Assembly (NCBI GenBank): GCA_003719395.1
Contig: RHMC01000063.1
Location: 1 to 37,738 of the forward strand
Reading direction: 5' to 3'
Origin: Streptomyces altiplanensis
GTDB lineage: Bacteria; Actinomycetota; Actinomycetes; Streptomycetales; Streptomycetaceae
Length of the DNA stretch: 37,738 nucleotides
The translations under genes and the position numbers were made by a program. The notes below the pieces were generated by a model, which ran no database searches, was not told the origin of the DNA, and saw nothing but the letters and a program-made list of their open reading frames with translations. Shown in pieces: positions 10,812 through 18,079 of this stretch (positions are counted from its first letter, which is position 1; the number at the start of each line of letters is the position of its first letter).

Positions 10812-11675
10812 TCAGCCGAGCAGTTCGACCGTGACGTCGGCCGGGTACCCGGTGTCCGGTCCGGTCCGGCGCGCGAACTCCCGTACGCCCGCCAGCTGGC
10901 CGGGGCCGAAGCGGAAGTCCAGCGTCGTGAAGTAGCGCTCCAGCAGCTCCGCGTCGAAGACCTCCCAGCGGGCGGCCTGCTCGGCGACCTCGGTCACCTC
11001 GTCCAGGGACAGGTCGCGGGAGGTCAGGAACGCCTCGTGGACCTTCTTCACGACGTCCGGCTCACGCGCGAGGTAGTCCTTGCGCGCCGCCCACACCGCG
11101 AAGACGAACGGCAGCCCCGTCCACTCCTTCCACATCTGCCCCAGGTCGTGGACCTGGAGCCCGAGCCGGGGCGCATCGTGCAGCGAGGCGCGCAGCGCCG
11201 CGTCGCCGATCAGCACGGCCGCGTCCGCCTCCTGCATCATCACGCCGAGGTCGGGCGGGCACGTGTAGTAGTCGGGCTGTACGCCGTACTGCTCGGCCAG
11301 CAGCAGCTGCGCCAGGCGCACCGACGTGCGCGAGGTCGAACCGAGTGCCACCCGGGCCTTGTCGAGCCGCTCCAGCGGCACCTGGGAAACGATCACGCAC
11401 GACATGACGGGGCCGTCGCAGCCGACCGCGAGGTCGGGGAAGGCGACGAGGTCGTCGGCGTTGCGGAGGAACTCCACAAGGGTGACGGGCGCGATGTCGA
11501 GATCGCCGCGCACCAGTTGCTCGCTGAGCCGCTCAGGGGTGTCCTTCGACAGCTGGAAGTCGAGAAGCGCTCCGGTACGGGCCAGCCCCCAGTACAGGGG
11601 CAGGCAGTTCAGGAACTGGATGTGGCCGACACGTGGCCGGCTGCGACGGTGGTCGGCAGCAGTTGAATTGTCCAC
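10812..11675 (-). CDS. mqnA: Chorismate dehydratase
   Basis: Intact 287-residue MqnA family protein (periplasmic-binding-protein fold, cytoplasmic). It dehydrates chorismate to 3-[(1-carboxyvinyl)oxy]benzoate, the entry step of the futalosine pathway. Family features seen: VGHIQFLNCLPLYWGL near the N-terminus, DIAPVTLVEFLRN, ALGSTSRTSVRLAQLL and LIGDAAL. GTG start. A TAGCCT hexamer lies 7 bases upstream, with no room for a ribosome site, so the transcript is probably leaderless. It begins the minus-strand series mqnA, kinase, kinase, mqnC. Confidence 0.94.
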   Translation of the reverse strand: MDNSTAADHRRSRPRVGHIQFLNCLPLYWGLARTGALLDFQLSKDTPERLSEQLVRGDLDIAPVTLVEFLRNADDLVAFPDLAVGCDGPVMSCVIVSQVPLERLDKARVALGSTSRTSVRLAQLLLAEQYGVQPDYYTCPPDLGVMMQEADAAVLIGDAALRASLHDAPRLGLQVHDLGQMWKEWTGLPFVFAVWAARKDYLAREPDVVKKVHEAFLTSRDLSLDEVTEVAEQAARWEVFDAELLERYFTTLDFRFGPGQLAGVREFARRTGPDTGYPADVTVELLG

Positions 11676-11687
11676 ATCGCGAGGCTA
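11676..11687 (-). promoter_or_regulatory. Putative leaderless promoter of mqnA
   Basis: TAGCCT on the minus strand (11687-11682) fits a -10 hexamer (TANNNT) and ends 6 bases before the GTG start. No clear -35 element was found. The short spacing implies that transcription starts at or beside the start codon, which is common in Streptomyces. Confidence 0.45.
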
Positions 11688-11843
11688 GACCTGTCTGTCA
11701 CACGGACCGACGCCGGGGGGCCGGGCCCCCTTCGCGAGGACTCCGGGAGGTCTCCGGAAGGATTCCGGCCCGGTCCCGGAAGGCGGCCCCGCAGGCGTCC
11801 CGGCAGGCCCCGCCAAACTTCCGGGCGGCGTGATCTTTCCCTC

Positions 11844-11873
11844 TTCCACTCGCCTCGGAACGCATGCTACGCT
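11844..11873 (+). promoter_or_regulatory. Putative promoter of the cold-shock gene
   Basis: TTCCAC (11844-11849) and TACGCT (11868-11873, preceded by TGC as in an extended -10) are 18 bases apart. A start near 11880 would give a leader of about 125 nt before the cold-shock ATG. The rest of 11688-11843, between the divergent mqnA and csp promoters, shows no ORF or other recognisable element. Confidence 0.45.
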
Positions 11874-11910
11874 CGCCGCAAGTTGCAGTTTGGTTTCCCT
11901 TGCAGTACAG

Positions 11911-11945
11911 AGCCTGCGGAGCATGTGACCCGCAGGCTTTTGTAG
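11911..11945 (+). terminator. Terminator/attenuator-like hairpin in the cold-shock leader
   Basis: A perfect 9-bp stem, AGCCTGCGG (11911-11919) with CCGCAGGCT (11930-11938), a 10-nt loop, then TTTTGTAGTTTT. This is the form of an intrinsic terminator but lies inside the 5' leader, about 65 nt before the start codon. It could attenuate transcription or act as a structured leader. The flanking leader has three TTGCAG copies (11883, 11900, 11959) that could take part in alternative folds. Confidence 0.6.
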
Positions 11946-12004
11946 TTTTCAGACTTCTTTGCAGGTTCTGGAGCAGGGCAACCCTTTGGCCCATGGGAGG
12001 GCTT

Positions 12005-12208
12005 ATGGCTACCGGAACCGTCAAGTGGTTCAACGCTGAAAAGGGCTTCGGCTTCATCGCCCAGGACGGCGGCGGCCCGGATGTCTTCGTCCACTACTCC
12101 GCGATCAACGCGTCTGGTTTCCGCTCCCTCGAGGAGAACCAGCTCGTGAACTTCGACGTCACGCAGGGCCCGAAGGGCCCGCAGGCGGAGAACGTCACCC
12201 CGGCCTAG
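12005..12208 (+). CDS. csp: Cold-shock domain protein
   Basis: 67-residue CspA-family single-stranded nucleic-acid binding protein, a single OB fold: MATGTVKWFNAEKGFGFI (RNP1 is KGFGFI), VFVHYSAI (RNP2 region), C-terminal QGPKGPQAENV. ATG at 12005 is chosen because GGGAGG precedes it by 5 bases and the family always starts here; the open frame extends further upstream only through the leader. Expected role: RNA chaperone or transcription antiterminator. Regulation through the long structured leader is likely. A strong terminator follows 43 bases after the stop. Confidence 0.96.
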   Translation: MATGTVKWFNAEKGFGFIAQDGGGPDVFVHYSAINASGFRSLEENQLVNFDVTQGPKGPQAENVTPA

Positions 12209-12250
12209 TTGCCCGGGCCGACCGGATCGCGGTCGAAGTAGCAGTACCCA

Positions 12251-12282
12251 AGGAGCCCCGTTCCGCGAGGAACGGGGCTCCT
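12251..12282 (+). terminator. Strong intrinsic terminator after the cold-shock gene
   Basis: A perfect 14-bp stem, AGGAGCCCCGTTCC / GGAACGGGGCTCCT, closed by a GCGA tetraloop. It separates the cold-shock gene from the L7/L12-like gene. Confidence 0.85.
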
Positions 12283-12328
12283 GCCTGTATGCGGCTCACT
12301 CGCCGCCGCGGGCATAGGGTCGGGGATC

Positions 12329-12616
12329 ATGGATATCGCGATAGCCCTCCTCCTCGTTGTTCTTGTCGCGCTGATGGTCTCGGTCAACGAACACAAACTC
12401 AGGCGCACCAACCACCGGGTTGCCCGGCTGGAGCAGAAGATCGACCGCGTCATGGAGCACTTGGGCATCCATGAGTCCGATCCGGCGATGGATCAGGTCG
12501 CCGCGCTCGTGCAGGGGGGAAAGAAGATCCAGGCGGTCAAGCTCTACCGCGACATCACGGGCGCCGACCTGCTGGAGGCCAAGAACGCGGTCGACCGCAT
12601 GGAGTCCCGGGCCTGA
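12329..12616 (+). CDS. Membrane-anchored ribosomal protein L7/L12 C-terminal-domain-like protein
   Basis: 95 residues. Residues 2-18 (DIAIALLLVVLVALMVS) form a membrane helix. A short basic and coiled-coil-like part (RRTNHRVARLEQKIDRVMEH) follows. The C-terminal block IQAVKLYRDITGADLLEAKN resembles the C-terminal domain of L7/L12, which on the ribosome contacts translation factors. The hinge and N-terminal dimerisation domain of real L7/L12 are absent, so this is not the ribosomal stalk protein. Function unknown. ATG at 12329 with a GGGG-containing upstream site. Confidence 0.78.
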   Translation: MDIAIALLLVVLVALMVSVNEHKLRRTNHRVARLEQKIDRVMEHLGIHESDPAMDQVAALVQGGKKIQAVKLYRDITGADLLEAKNAVDRMESRA

Positions 12617-12650
12617 CCTCGCGGGGCCGCGGGGGGGGGCTTGGTCCGGG

Positions 12651-13381
12651 CTACGCGACCGGCACCTGGTCCCAGGGCGCCGGGCCGGTTCCTTCGGCCC
12701 ACGCGGTGAGCGCCTGGTGGTCGATGCAGAGTATTCCGCACTGGTCCGCGTACTCCGCCGCCGGTTCGGTGAACTCGCCCGTGGTCACGACGGCGCCGAC
12801 CTGGGCGGCCGTGGACCGCGTAGCACGTGCCGCCGAACCGCTGGACGTCCTGCGAGCCGACCTTGTTCGCCGGTCCGTACCGCTTGCACTGGATCACGAC
12901 GCACCGCCCGTCCGGAGTCGTCGCGATGACGTCGGCCCCGAGGTCCCCGGCGGCGCCGACGACCTGGACCTCCACGCAGCCGTCCCGCTCGCACAGCTCG
13001 GCGATCGACCGCTCGAAGGTGTCCGGGTCCATGGCCGCGTACTCCACGTACTCGGCTTCGGCGGGCTCGGATCCTCGGCCTTCTCCCGGGCCGCGTCCAC
13101 GTCGTCGACGTCCACGCCGGTGACGTCCGCGCCGACGGCGGCGGGACGGACGCGCCGGCGGCGGCGACGGCCGCCCCGGACCACCGCCACGGCCACGACG
13201 ACGAGGGCGCCGTCGCCAGGACGGCCGCCGGCAGGTTGTCGCCCTCTCCCAGCGCCGCCTTGAAGGTGAGGCCGACACCACAGACGACGATGGCGACCAG
13301 GCCGAGGCCGAACGCGACAACGCGGAGCCGGAAAGCGGGCCCGCGCCCTGCGGTGCGGTTCCGGCGGGTGGGTATCGGCAT
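12651..13381 (-). CDS. Membrane-anchored Mrr-like restriction-endonuclease-fold protein (frameshifted)
   Basis: The N-terminus is basic (MPIPTRRNRTAGRG) with at least one membrane helix (VVAFGLGLVAIVVCGVGLTF). After frame changes near 13215 and 13065 the C-terminal half carries an Mrr-type nuclease core: MDPDTFERSIAELCERDGC, then LGADVIATTPDGRCVVIQCK, that is Asp followed by QxK, the (D/E)-(E/Q)xK active site. A third change near 12825 leads to an ending in PAPWDQVPVA and the TAG at 12653. The family cleaves DNA, sometimes depending on methylation. A membrane-tethered form could act on incoming DNA, but this is inference. Repaired length about 243. Confidence 0.75.
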
Positions 13382-13506
13382 CTGCGTCGGCTCCGTCCTC
13401 CGTACGACCCTTTCAAGATCGCTCTGATTTCCGTATGCCCCGCCCGGCCGGGTTCAACGGTCCACGGGCAAGCACGCGGCGCCCTCCGCACCCCGCCCCC
13501 ATCGCC

Positions 13507-13541
13507 GAAGTGCCCCCGACGCGAGGCGTCGGGGGCACTTC
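13507..13541 (-). terminator. Intrinsic terminator of the symporter gene
   Basis: A perfect 16-bp stem, GAAGTGCCCCCGACGC / GCGTCGGGGGCACTTC, with a GAG loop, about 25 bases past the repaired symporter stop. The unrepaired frame would read straight through it, which supports placing the real stop at 13566. Confidence 0.82.
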
Positions 13542-13565
13542 CGCGGTCCGGTTCCGGCAGCGCGG

Positions 13566-14919
13566 TTACGCGGCGACCCGGCACAGCGGCCTTCTGCCCG
13601 GCCTCAGGCGCGTCGTACTCGTCGACCGGCGAGGACGAGGCCGAGTTGTACGCGTCGTGGTCGAGGATCTTCTCCCGGGCCGCGACGATGACCGGCACGA
13701 GAGCCTGGCCCGCGACGTTGGTCGCGGTCCGCATCATGTCCAGGATCGGGTCGATCGCCATCAGCAGGCCCACGCCCTCCAGCGGGAGGCCGAGCGTCGA
13801 CAGGGTGAGGGTCAGCATCACCGTCGCGCCCGTCAGACCGGCGGTGGCCGCCGAGCCGATGACCGAGACGAAGGCGATCAGCAGGTAGTCCTGGATGCCG
13901 AGCTGCACGTCGAAGATCTGCGCGATGAAGATCGCGGCGAGCGCCGGGTAGATCGCGGCGCAGCCGTCCATCTTGGTCGTCGCGCCGAACGGCACGGCGA
14001 AGGACGCGTACTCCTTCGGAACGCCCAGGCGCTCGGTGACCCGCTGGGTGACCGGCATGGTGCCGACCGAGGAGCGGGAGACGAAGGCCAGCTGGATGGC
14101 CGGCCAGGCGCCCTTGAAGAACTGGAGCGGGTTGACCTTGGCGACCGTGGCGAGCAGCAGCGGGTAGACGCCGAACAGCACGAGGGCGCAGCCGATGTAG
14201 ACGTCGGCGGTGAACGTCGCGTACTTGCTGATCAGCTCCCAGCCGTAGTCGGCGATGGCGAAGCCGATGAGGCCGACGGTGCCGACGGGCGCGAGGCGGA
14301 TGACCCACCACAGGGCCTTCTGGAGCAGCTCCAGGACCGAAGCGCTGAACTTGAGGATCGGCTCGGCCTTCTCGCCGAGCTGGAGGGCCGCGATACCGGC
14401 GACGGCGGCCATGAAGACGATCTGCAGCACGTTCAGCTCGGTGAACGGCGTGATGACGTCGGTCGGCACGATGCCGGTCAGGAAGTCGATCCAGGAGCCG
14501 GAGCCCTCGGGCTTCTGGCCGTCCTTCGGCGTCAGGCCCGTACCGGCGCCCGGGTTGGTGACCAGGCCGATCGCGAGGCCGATGGCGACCGCGATCAGCG
14601 ACGTGATCATGAACCAGAGCAGCGTGCGCGAGGCCAGCCTGGCGGCGTTGTTGACCTTGCGCAGGTTGGTGATCGACACCAGGATCGCGAAGAAGACGAG
14701 CGGCGCCACGGCCAGCTTCAGCAGCTGGACGAAGATGCCGCCGACCTGCTCCAGCGTCGTCTTGAGCCAGCTGATGTCCTGGCTGCGCGCGAGCCAGCCG
14801 AGCAGGACACCCAGGACCAGACCGGTGATGATCTGGGCCCAGAAGGGAAACTTGTCGGATATTCGGAAGCGGGGCTTCCGGTCCTCGGGCGTGATCGCGG
14901 AGTTCGCGGACACGGACAC
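13566..14919 (-). CDS. Dicarboxylate/amino-acid:cation symporter (DAACS family)
   Basis: About 450 residues, eight or more membrane helices and re-entrant segments of the DctA/GltP family, which couples uptake of C4-dicarboxylates or glutamate/aspartate to sodium or protons. Seen: the serine-rich AFVSRSSVGTMPVT, FGATTKMDGCAAIYPAL, the TGATVMLTLTLSTLGLP segment and DMMRTATNVAGQA. As given the frame runs on without stop; one base change near 13580 ends it at TAA 13568-13566 just before a strong terminator. Start GTG at 14919, or the in-frame GTG at 14913, which has better spacing to GGAG. Substrate cannot be set from sequence alone. Confidence 0.88.
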
Positions 14920-15162
14920 ACTCCGTTGCTTACGTATGGGGATACGGGGACGGTGGTGCGGCGGCCGTGAGCTGCACGTGGAACCGGAGCTGTGGGCGTC
15001 GCCGCTGCGTGAAGTCGCTTCTGATGTCAGACGTGGCGGCGACAGGCCGCGGACATGCAGCGGCAGAGATCGACATGCAGGCGCGCCACCAGCACGAGCG
15101 GAACGCTCATGACGGGGGAGTGCGCGGCTGATGTCTTCATGCCGAACACGTTAACACTTGTA

Positions 15163-15190
15163 CTTTGAGAACATCAAAGCTGTTCTTTGG
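15163..15190. promoter_or_regulatory. AT-rich nested palindromes upstream of the symporter (putative operator)
   Basis: Within the 373-base gap 14920-15292, otherwise featureless apart from a terminator, lies an AT-rich patch with two overlapping dyads: CTTTGA-N5-TCAAAG (15163-15179) and AGAACA-N7-TGTTCT (15168-15186). Palindromes in an AT-rich patch of a GC-rich genome suggest a regulator binding site. It is about 240 bases from the symporter start, so a long leader or another role is possible. Confidence 0.45.
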
Positions 15191-15234
15191 GCGCGTGAGC
15201 CCCCGCCCCGGCCCGGAGAACGCCAACACCCCAG

Positions 15235-15260
15235 CCCCGGACAGGTGTCCGGAACCGGGG
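15235..15260 (-). terminator. Terminator of the DUF4229 gene
   Basis: CCCCGG (15235-15240) pairs with CCGGGG (15255-15260); an alternative inner stem is CCGGAC / GTCCGG. It lies about 30 bases past the DUF4229 stop on the minus strand. Confidence 0.5.
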
Positions 15261-15292
15261 TGGTATGAAGTGTGACGTACCTTACGCGACCC

Positions 15293-15583
15293 TTACCGGG
15301 CCAGGCCGTCCTCCTGGCTGCGGTTCGACTCCAGCTTGGCCTTCACGTGGTCCACGCGCTCGACGATCCGCTCGGACATCGCGTCGCGCTGCTTGCGCAG
15401 CAGCACGAAGCTGAGCGGCGCGGAGACGACGATGGCGAGCATGAGCACCCACAGCAGGTTGGAGTCGCCCAGACCGGCCGGGAGCACGCCGAAGTGGACC
15501 AGACCCCAGATGACGAAGAAGCAGCCCACGAAGACGCCAAGGCGCATCGCGGTGTAGCGAATCGTTGCGTGCTTGGTGTTCAC
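15293..15583 (-). CDS. DUF4229 membrane protein
   Basis: 96 residues with two membrane helices (about 13-35 and 43-62) and a charged C-terminal tail (RKQRDAMSERIVERVDHVKA) likely to be helical and cytoplasmic. It matches the actinobacterial DUF4229 family, often found near mqnE, with no known function. GTG start, preceded by AAGAAGG. A hairpin terminator follows. Confidence 0.82.
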   Translation of the reverse strand: MNTKHATIRYTAMRLGVFVGCFFVIWGLVHFGVLPAGLGDSNLLWVLMLAIVVSAPLSFVLLRKQRDAMSERIVERVDHVKAKLESNRSQEDGLAR

Positions 15584-15683
15584 GGGGGGACCTTCTTCTC
15601 AGCGGCAACCTAAAGGGTCGCCACCAGTCAAGCACAGGGGGCCGGAACTCCTGCCGGGCCCCTGCCCTTCCCGGCCGTTCCTG

Positions 15684-16208
15684 TCATCCCAGCGGCAGCA
15701 GCATGATGATGTCGTCGCGGTCGTCGCCCGGTGCGACCCGGATCGCGCCGGGCACGCGCCCGACCTCCTTGTAGCCGCAGGAGGCGTAGAACCGGTCGGC
15801 TCCGGTGCCGCCGCGGCAGGTCAGCCGTATCGCTTCGATCCCCTCGAAGGACCGCGCCTCCTCGGCGGCCGCCGCCATCAGGTCGCGGCCGTACCCCTTG
15901 CCCTGGTGGCGCGGGTGGACCATCACCGTGTAGAGCCAGATCCAGTGGGTCATCAGCCGGTGCGTGTTGTACGTGAGGAACGCGGTGGCGGCGACGGCGC
16001 CCTCCTCGTCGTGCCCGACGAGCAGCCGGGTACGGCCCTCGTCGATGGCGGCGAGGTGCTTGACCCACTCGGGCCGGATGTCGTCGGCGGTCACGGGCGG
16101 TACGAACCCGACGGCGCCGCCCGCGTTGGAGACGTCCGCCCACAGGGACAGGACGCCGTCGCACAGGCCGGGGCCGATCCGCGGATCAAGGGTGAAGGTC
16201 AGCGGCAT
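15684..16208 (-). CDS. GNAT-family N-acetyltransferase
   Basis: 174 residues, intact. The acetyl-CoA binding motif A is clear: LYTVMVHPRHQGKGYGRDLM (Q/RxxGxG/A), followed by an alpha-helix and the late motif FYASCGYKEVGRVPG. It transfers an acetyl group from acetyl-CoA to an unknown small molecule or protein amine. It lies between mqnE and DUF4229 on the same strand but is separated from mqnE by a strong hairpin, so it is probably its own unit. Confidence 0.88.
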   Translation of the reverse strand: MPLTFTLDPRIGPGLCDGVLSLWADVSNAGGAVGFVPPVTADDIRPEWVKHLAAIDEGRTRLLVGHDEEGAVAATAFLTYNTHRLMTHWIWLYTVMVHPRHQGKGYGRDLMAAAAEEARSFEGIEAIRLTCRGGTGADRFYASCGYKEVGRVPGAIRVAPGDDRDDIIMLLPLG

Positions 16209-16252
16209 GGCCCCGACGAGTAACGGCGTCCGGCGCCCGCACGGCCGGCTCC

Positions 16253-16276
16253 GCGGCCCGGGCGCCCCCGGGCCGC
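16253..16276 (-). terminator. Terminator of mqnE
   Basis: A perfect 10-bp stem, GCGGCCCGGG / CCCGGGCCGC, with a CGCC loop, 11 bases past the mqnE stop. There is no T-tract, as is usual in Streptomyces. Confidence 0.65.
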
Positions 16277-16286
16277 CCCTGCGGCG

Positions 16287-17464
16287 TCAGACCCGCATCG
16301 CCTGCGGCGACTCGCGGCGGTCCGCGTCCGGCCCCGGGTTCTCGCGGACGATCTCGTACCGCGTGTTCCGCTCCACCGGGCGGAAGCCCGCGTCCCGGAT
16401 CAGCTCCAGCAGGTCCTCACGGCCGAGCTTGTTCGGCGTGCCGTAGTTGTCCGCGTCGTGCGTGATCTTGTACTCGACGACCGAGCCGTCCATGTCGTCC
16501 GCGCCGTGCTGGAGCGCGAGCTGCGAGGTCTGCACGCCGTGCATGACCCAGAAGACCTTGACGTGCGGGACGTTGTCGAAGAGCAGCCGCGAGACCGCGA
16601 AGGTCTTCAGCACGTCGGCGCCGCTCGCCATCGTCGTACGGGCCTGAAGACGGTTGCGGATCTTGCCGTCCTTCATGTCCTCGAAGTCGTGCTGGTAGCG
16701 CAGCGGGATGAAGACCTGGAAACCACCGGTCTCGTCCTGGAGCTCGCGCAGCCGCAGCACGTGGTCCACGCGGTGGCGCGGCTCCTCGATGTGCCCGTAC
16801 AGCATCGTCGCCGGGGTCTTGAGCCCCTTCTGGTGCGCGAGGCGGTGGATGCGCGACCAGTCCTCCCAGTGGGTGCGGTGGTCGACGATGTGCTGGCGGA
16901 CCTCCCAGTCGAAGATCTCCGCGCCGCCGCCGGTCAGCGACTCCAGGCCGGCCTCGATGAGCTCGTCCAGGATCTCCGAGGCGACATGCCCGACACGGTC
17001 TCGAAGTGGTGGATCTCCGTCGCCGTGAAGGCCTTCAGCGAGACGTTCGGAAGGGCCTTCTTCAGCTCGCTCAGGGAGCGCGGGTAGTAGCGCCACGGGA
17101 GGCTGGGGTGGAGGCCGTTGACGATGTGCAGCTCGGTGAGGTTCTCGTTCTCCATCGCCTTGGCGAGTTTGACGGCTTCCTCGATGCGCATCGTGTACGC
17201 GTCCTTCTCGCCCGGCTTGCGCTGGAACGAGCAGTACGCGCACGACGCGGTGCACACGTTCGTCATGTTGAGGTGACGGTTGACGTTGAAGTGGACCACG
17301 TCGCCGTTCTTGCGCGTGCGCACCTCGTGGGCGAGACCGCCCAGCCAGGCCAGGTCGTCGGACTCGTAGAGGGCGATGCCGTCCTCGCGGGTCAGCCGCT
17401 CACCCGCCCGGACCTTCTGCTCCAGCTCGCGCTTGAGTCCTACATCTTTGATAGATGCAGTCAT
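16287..17464 (-). CDS. mqnE: Aminodeoxyfutalosine synthase (frameshifted)
   Basis: Radical-SAM enzyme that joins the MqnA product to the SAM-derived adenosyl radical, the second step of the futalosine pathway. Cys71, Cys75 and Cys78 (CTASCAYCSF) bind the cluster. The family blocks TELHIVNGLHPSLPWRYY, LKAFTATEIHHFE and SLTGGGAEIFDWEVR are present. One base is lost near 16985-16995 between VSGMS and ASEILDEL; the repaired length is 392. ATG at 17464 with GGGAGG upstream. Ends QAMRV. It is expressed separately from mqnC and mqnA, about 6 kb away on the same strand. Confidence 0.93.
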
Positions 17465-17556
17465 CTCCGGCCGCCTCCCATTTCTCTACGAATCAGGCTC
17501 AGAACACCGTACTCCCCCGCCCTCCGGCCGGAGGGACCCCCCATTGACGCTCCGCG

Positions 17557-18012
17557 TCAGCCTTCCTCGGGCAGTCCCCCGACGCGGTTCTCCCACTTGG
17601 TGGAGAGCACGATCGTCGTACGGGTACGCGAGACACCCCGCGTGCCGGACAGCCGCCGGATCGTCTTCTCCAGGCCGTCGACGTCCCCCGCGCGGATCTT
17701 GAGCATGAACGAGTCGTCGCCCGCGATGAACCAGCAGTCCTCGATCTCCTCGAGGTCGCGCAGCCTGCGCGCCACGTCCTCGTGGTCCGCCGCGTCCGAG
17801 AGCGAGATGCCGATCAGCGCGGTGACGCCGAGGCCGAGCGACTTCGCGTCGACCGTCGCGCGGTAACCGGTGATGACACCGGCCGCCTCAAGGCGGTTGA
17901 TGCGGTCGGTGACGCTGGGCCCCGAGAGCCCGACGAGCCGGCCGAGTTCGGCGTACGAGGCCCTGCCGTTCTCTCTGAGGGCCTGGATGAGCTGCCTGTC
18001 CACGGCGTCCAT
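17557..18012 (-). CDS. Lrp/AsnC-family transcriptional regulator
   Basis: 151 residues: N-terminal winged helix-turn-helix (DAVDRQLIQALRENGRASYA, then GLSGPSVTDRINRLEAAG) and a C-terminal RAM/AsnC ligand-binding domain (ALIGISL..., CWFIAGDDSFMLKIRAGDVD). ATG at 18012 is preferred over the one at 18030 because GGAAGG lies 10 bases before it, while the earlier ATG overlaps a dyad in the leader. Such proteins usually sense an amino acid and often regulate themselves and neighbours. It sits between mqnE and ubiX, so control of these is possible but not shown. Confidence 0.9.
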   Translation of the reverse strand: MDAVDRQLIQALRENGRASYAELGRLVGLSGPSVTDRINRLEAAGVITGYRATVDAKSLGLGVTALIGISLSDAADHEDVARRLRDLEEIEDCWFIAGDDSFMLKIRAGDVDGLEKTIRRLSGTRGVSRTRTTIVLSTKWENRVGGLPEEG

Positions 18013-18027
18013 ATGCCTGAAGCCTTC

Positions 18028-18066
18028 CATTGTTCAGCAATACCGCGAGTTTATGTGTGCAATCTA
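18028..18066 (-). promoter_or_regulatory. Promoter and possible operator of the Lrp/AsnC gene
   Basis: On the minus strand TAGATT (18066-18061) fits a -10 hexamer. About 20 bases downstream is the dyad ATTG-N5-CAAT (18041-18029), in an AT-rich patch just before the ribosome site. Its place between promoter and start suits autoregulation, common in this family. Confidence 0.45.
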
Positions 18067-18079
18067 AGGCGTGCGGCGC

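Noticed and set aside
12544..14919. A 791-residue open frame joining the symporter to a nuclease-like tail
   Set aside because: The frame reads through a perfect 16-bp terminator and across a non-conserved stretch; one base change gives a stop just before the terminator. The nuclease has its own start at 13381.
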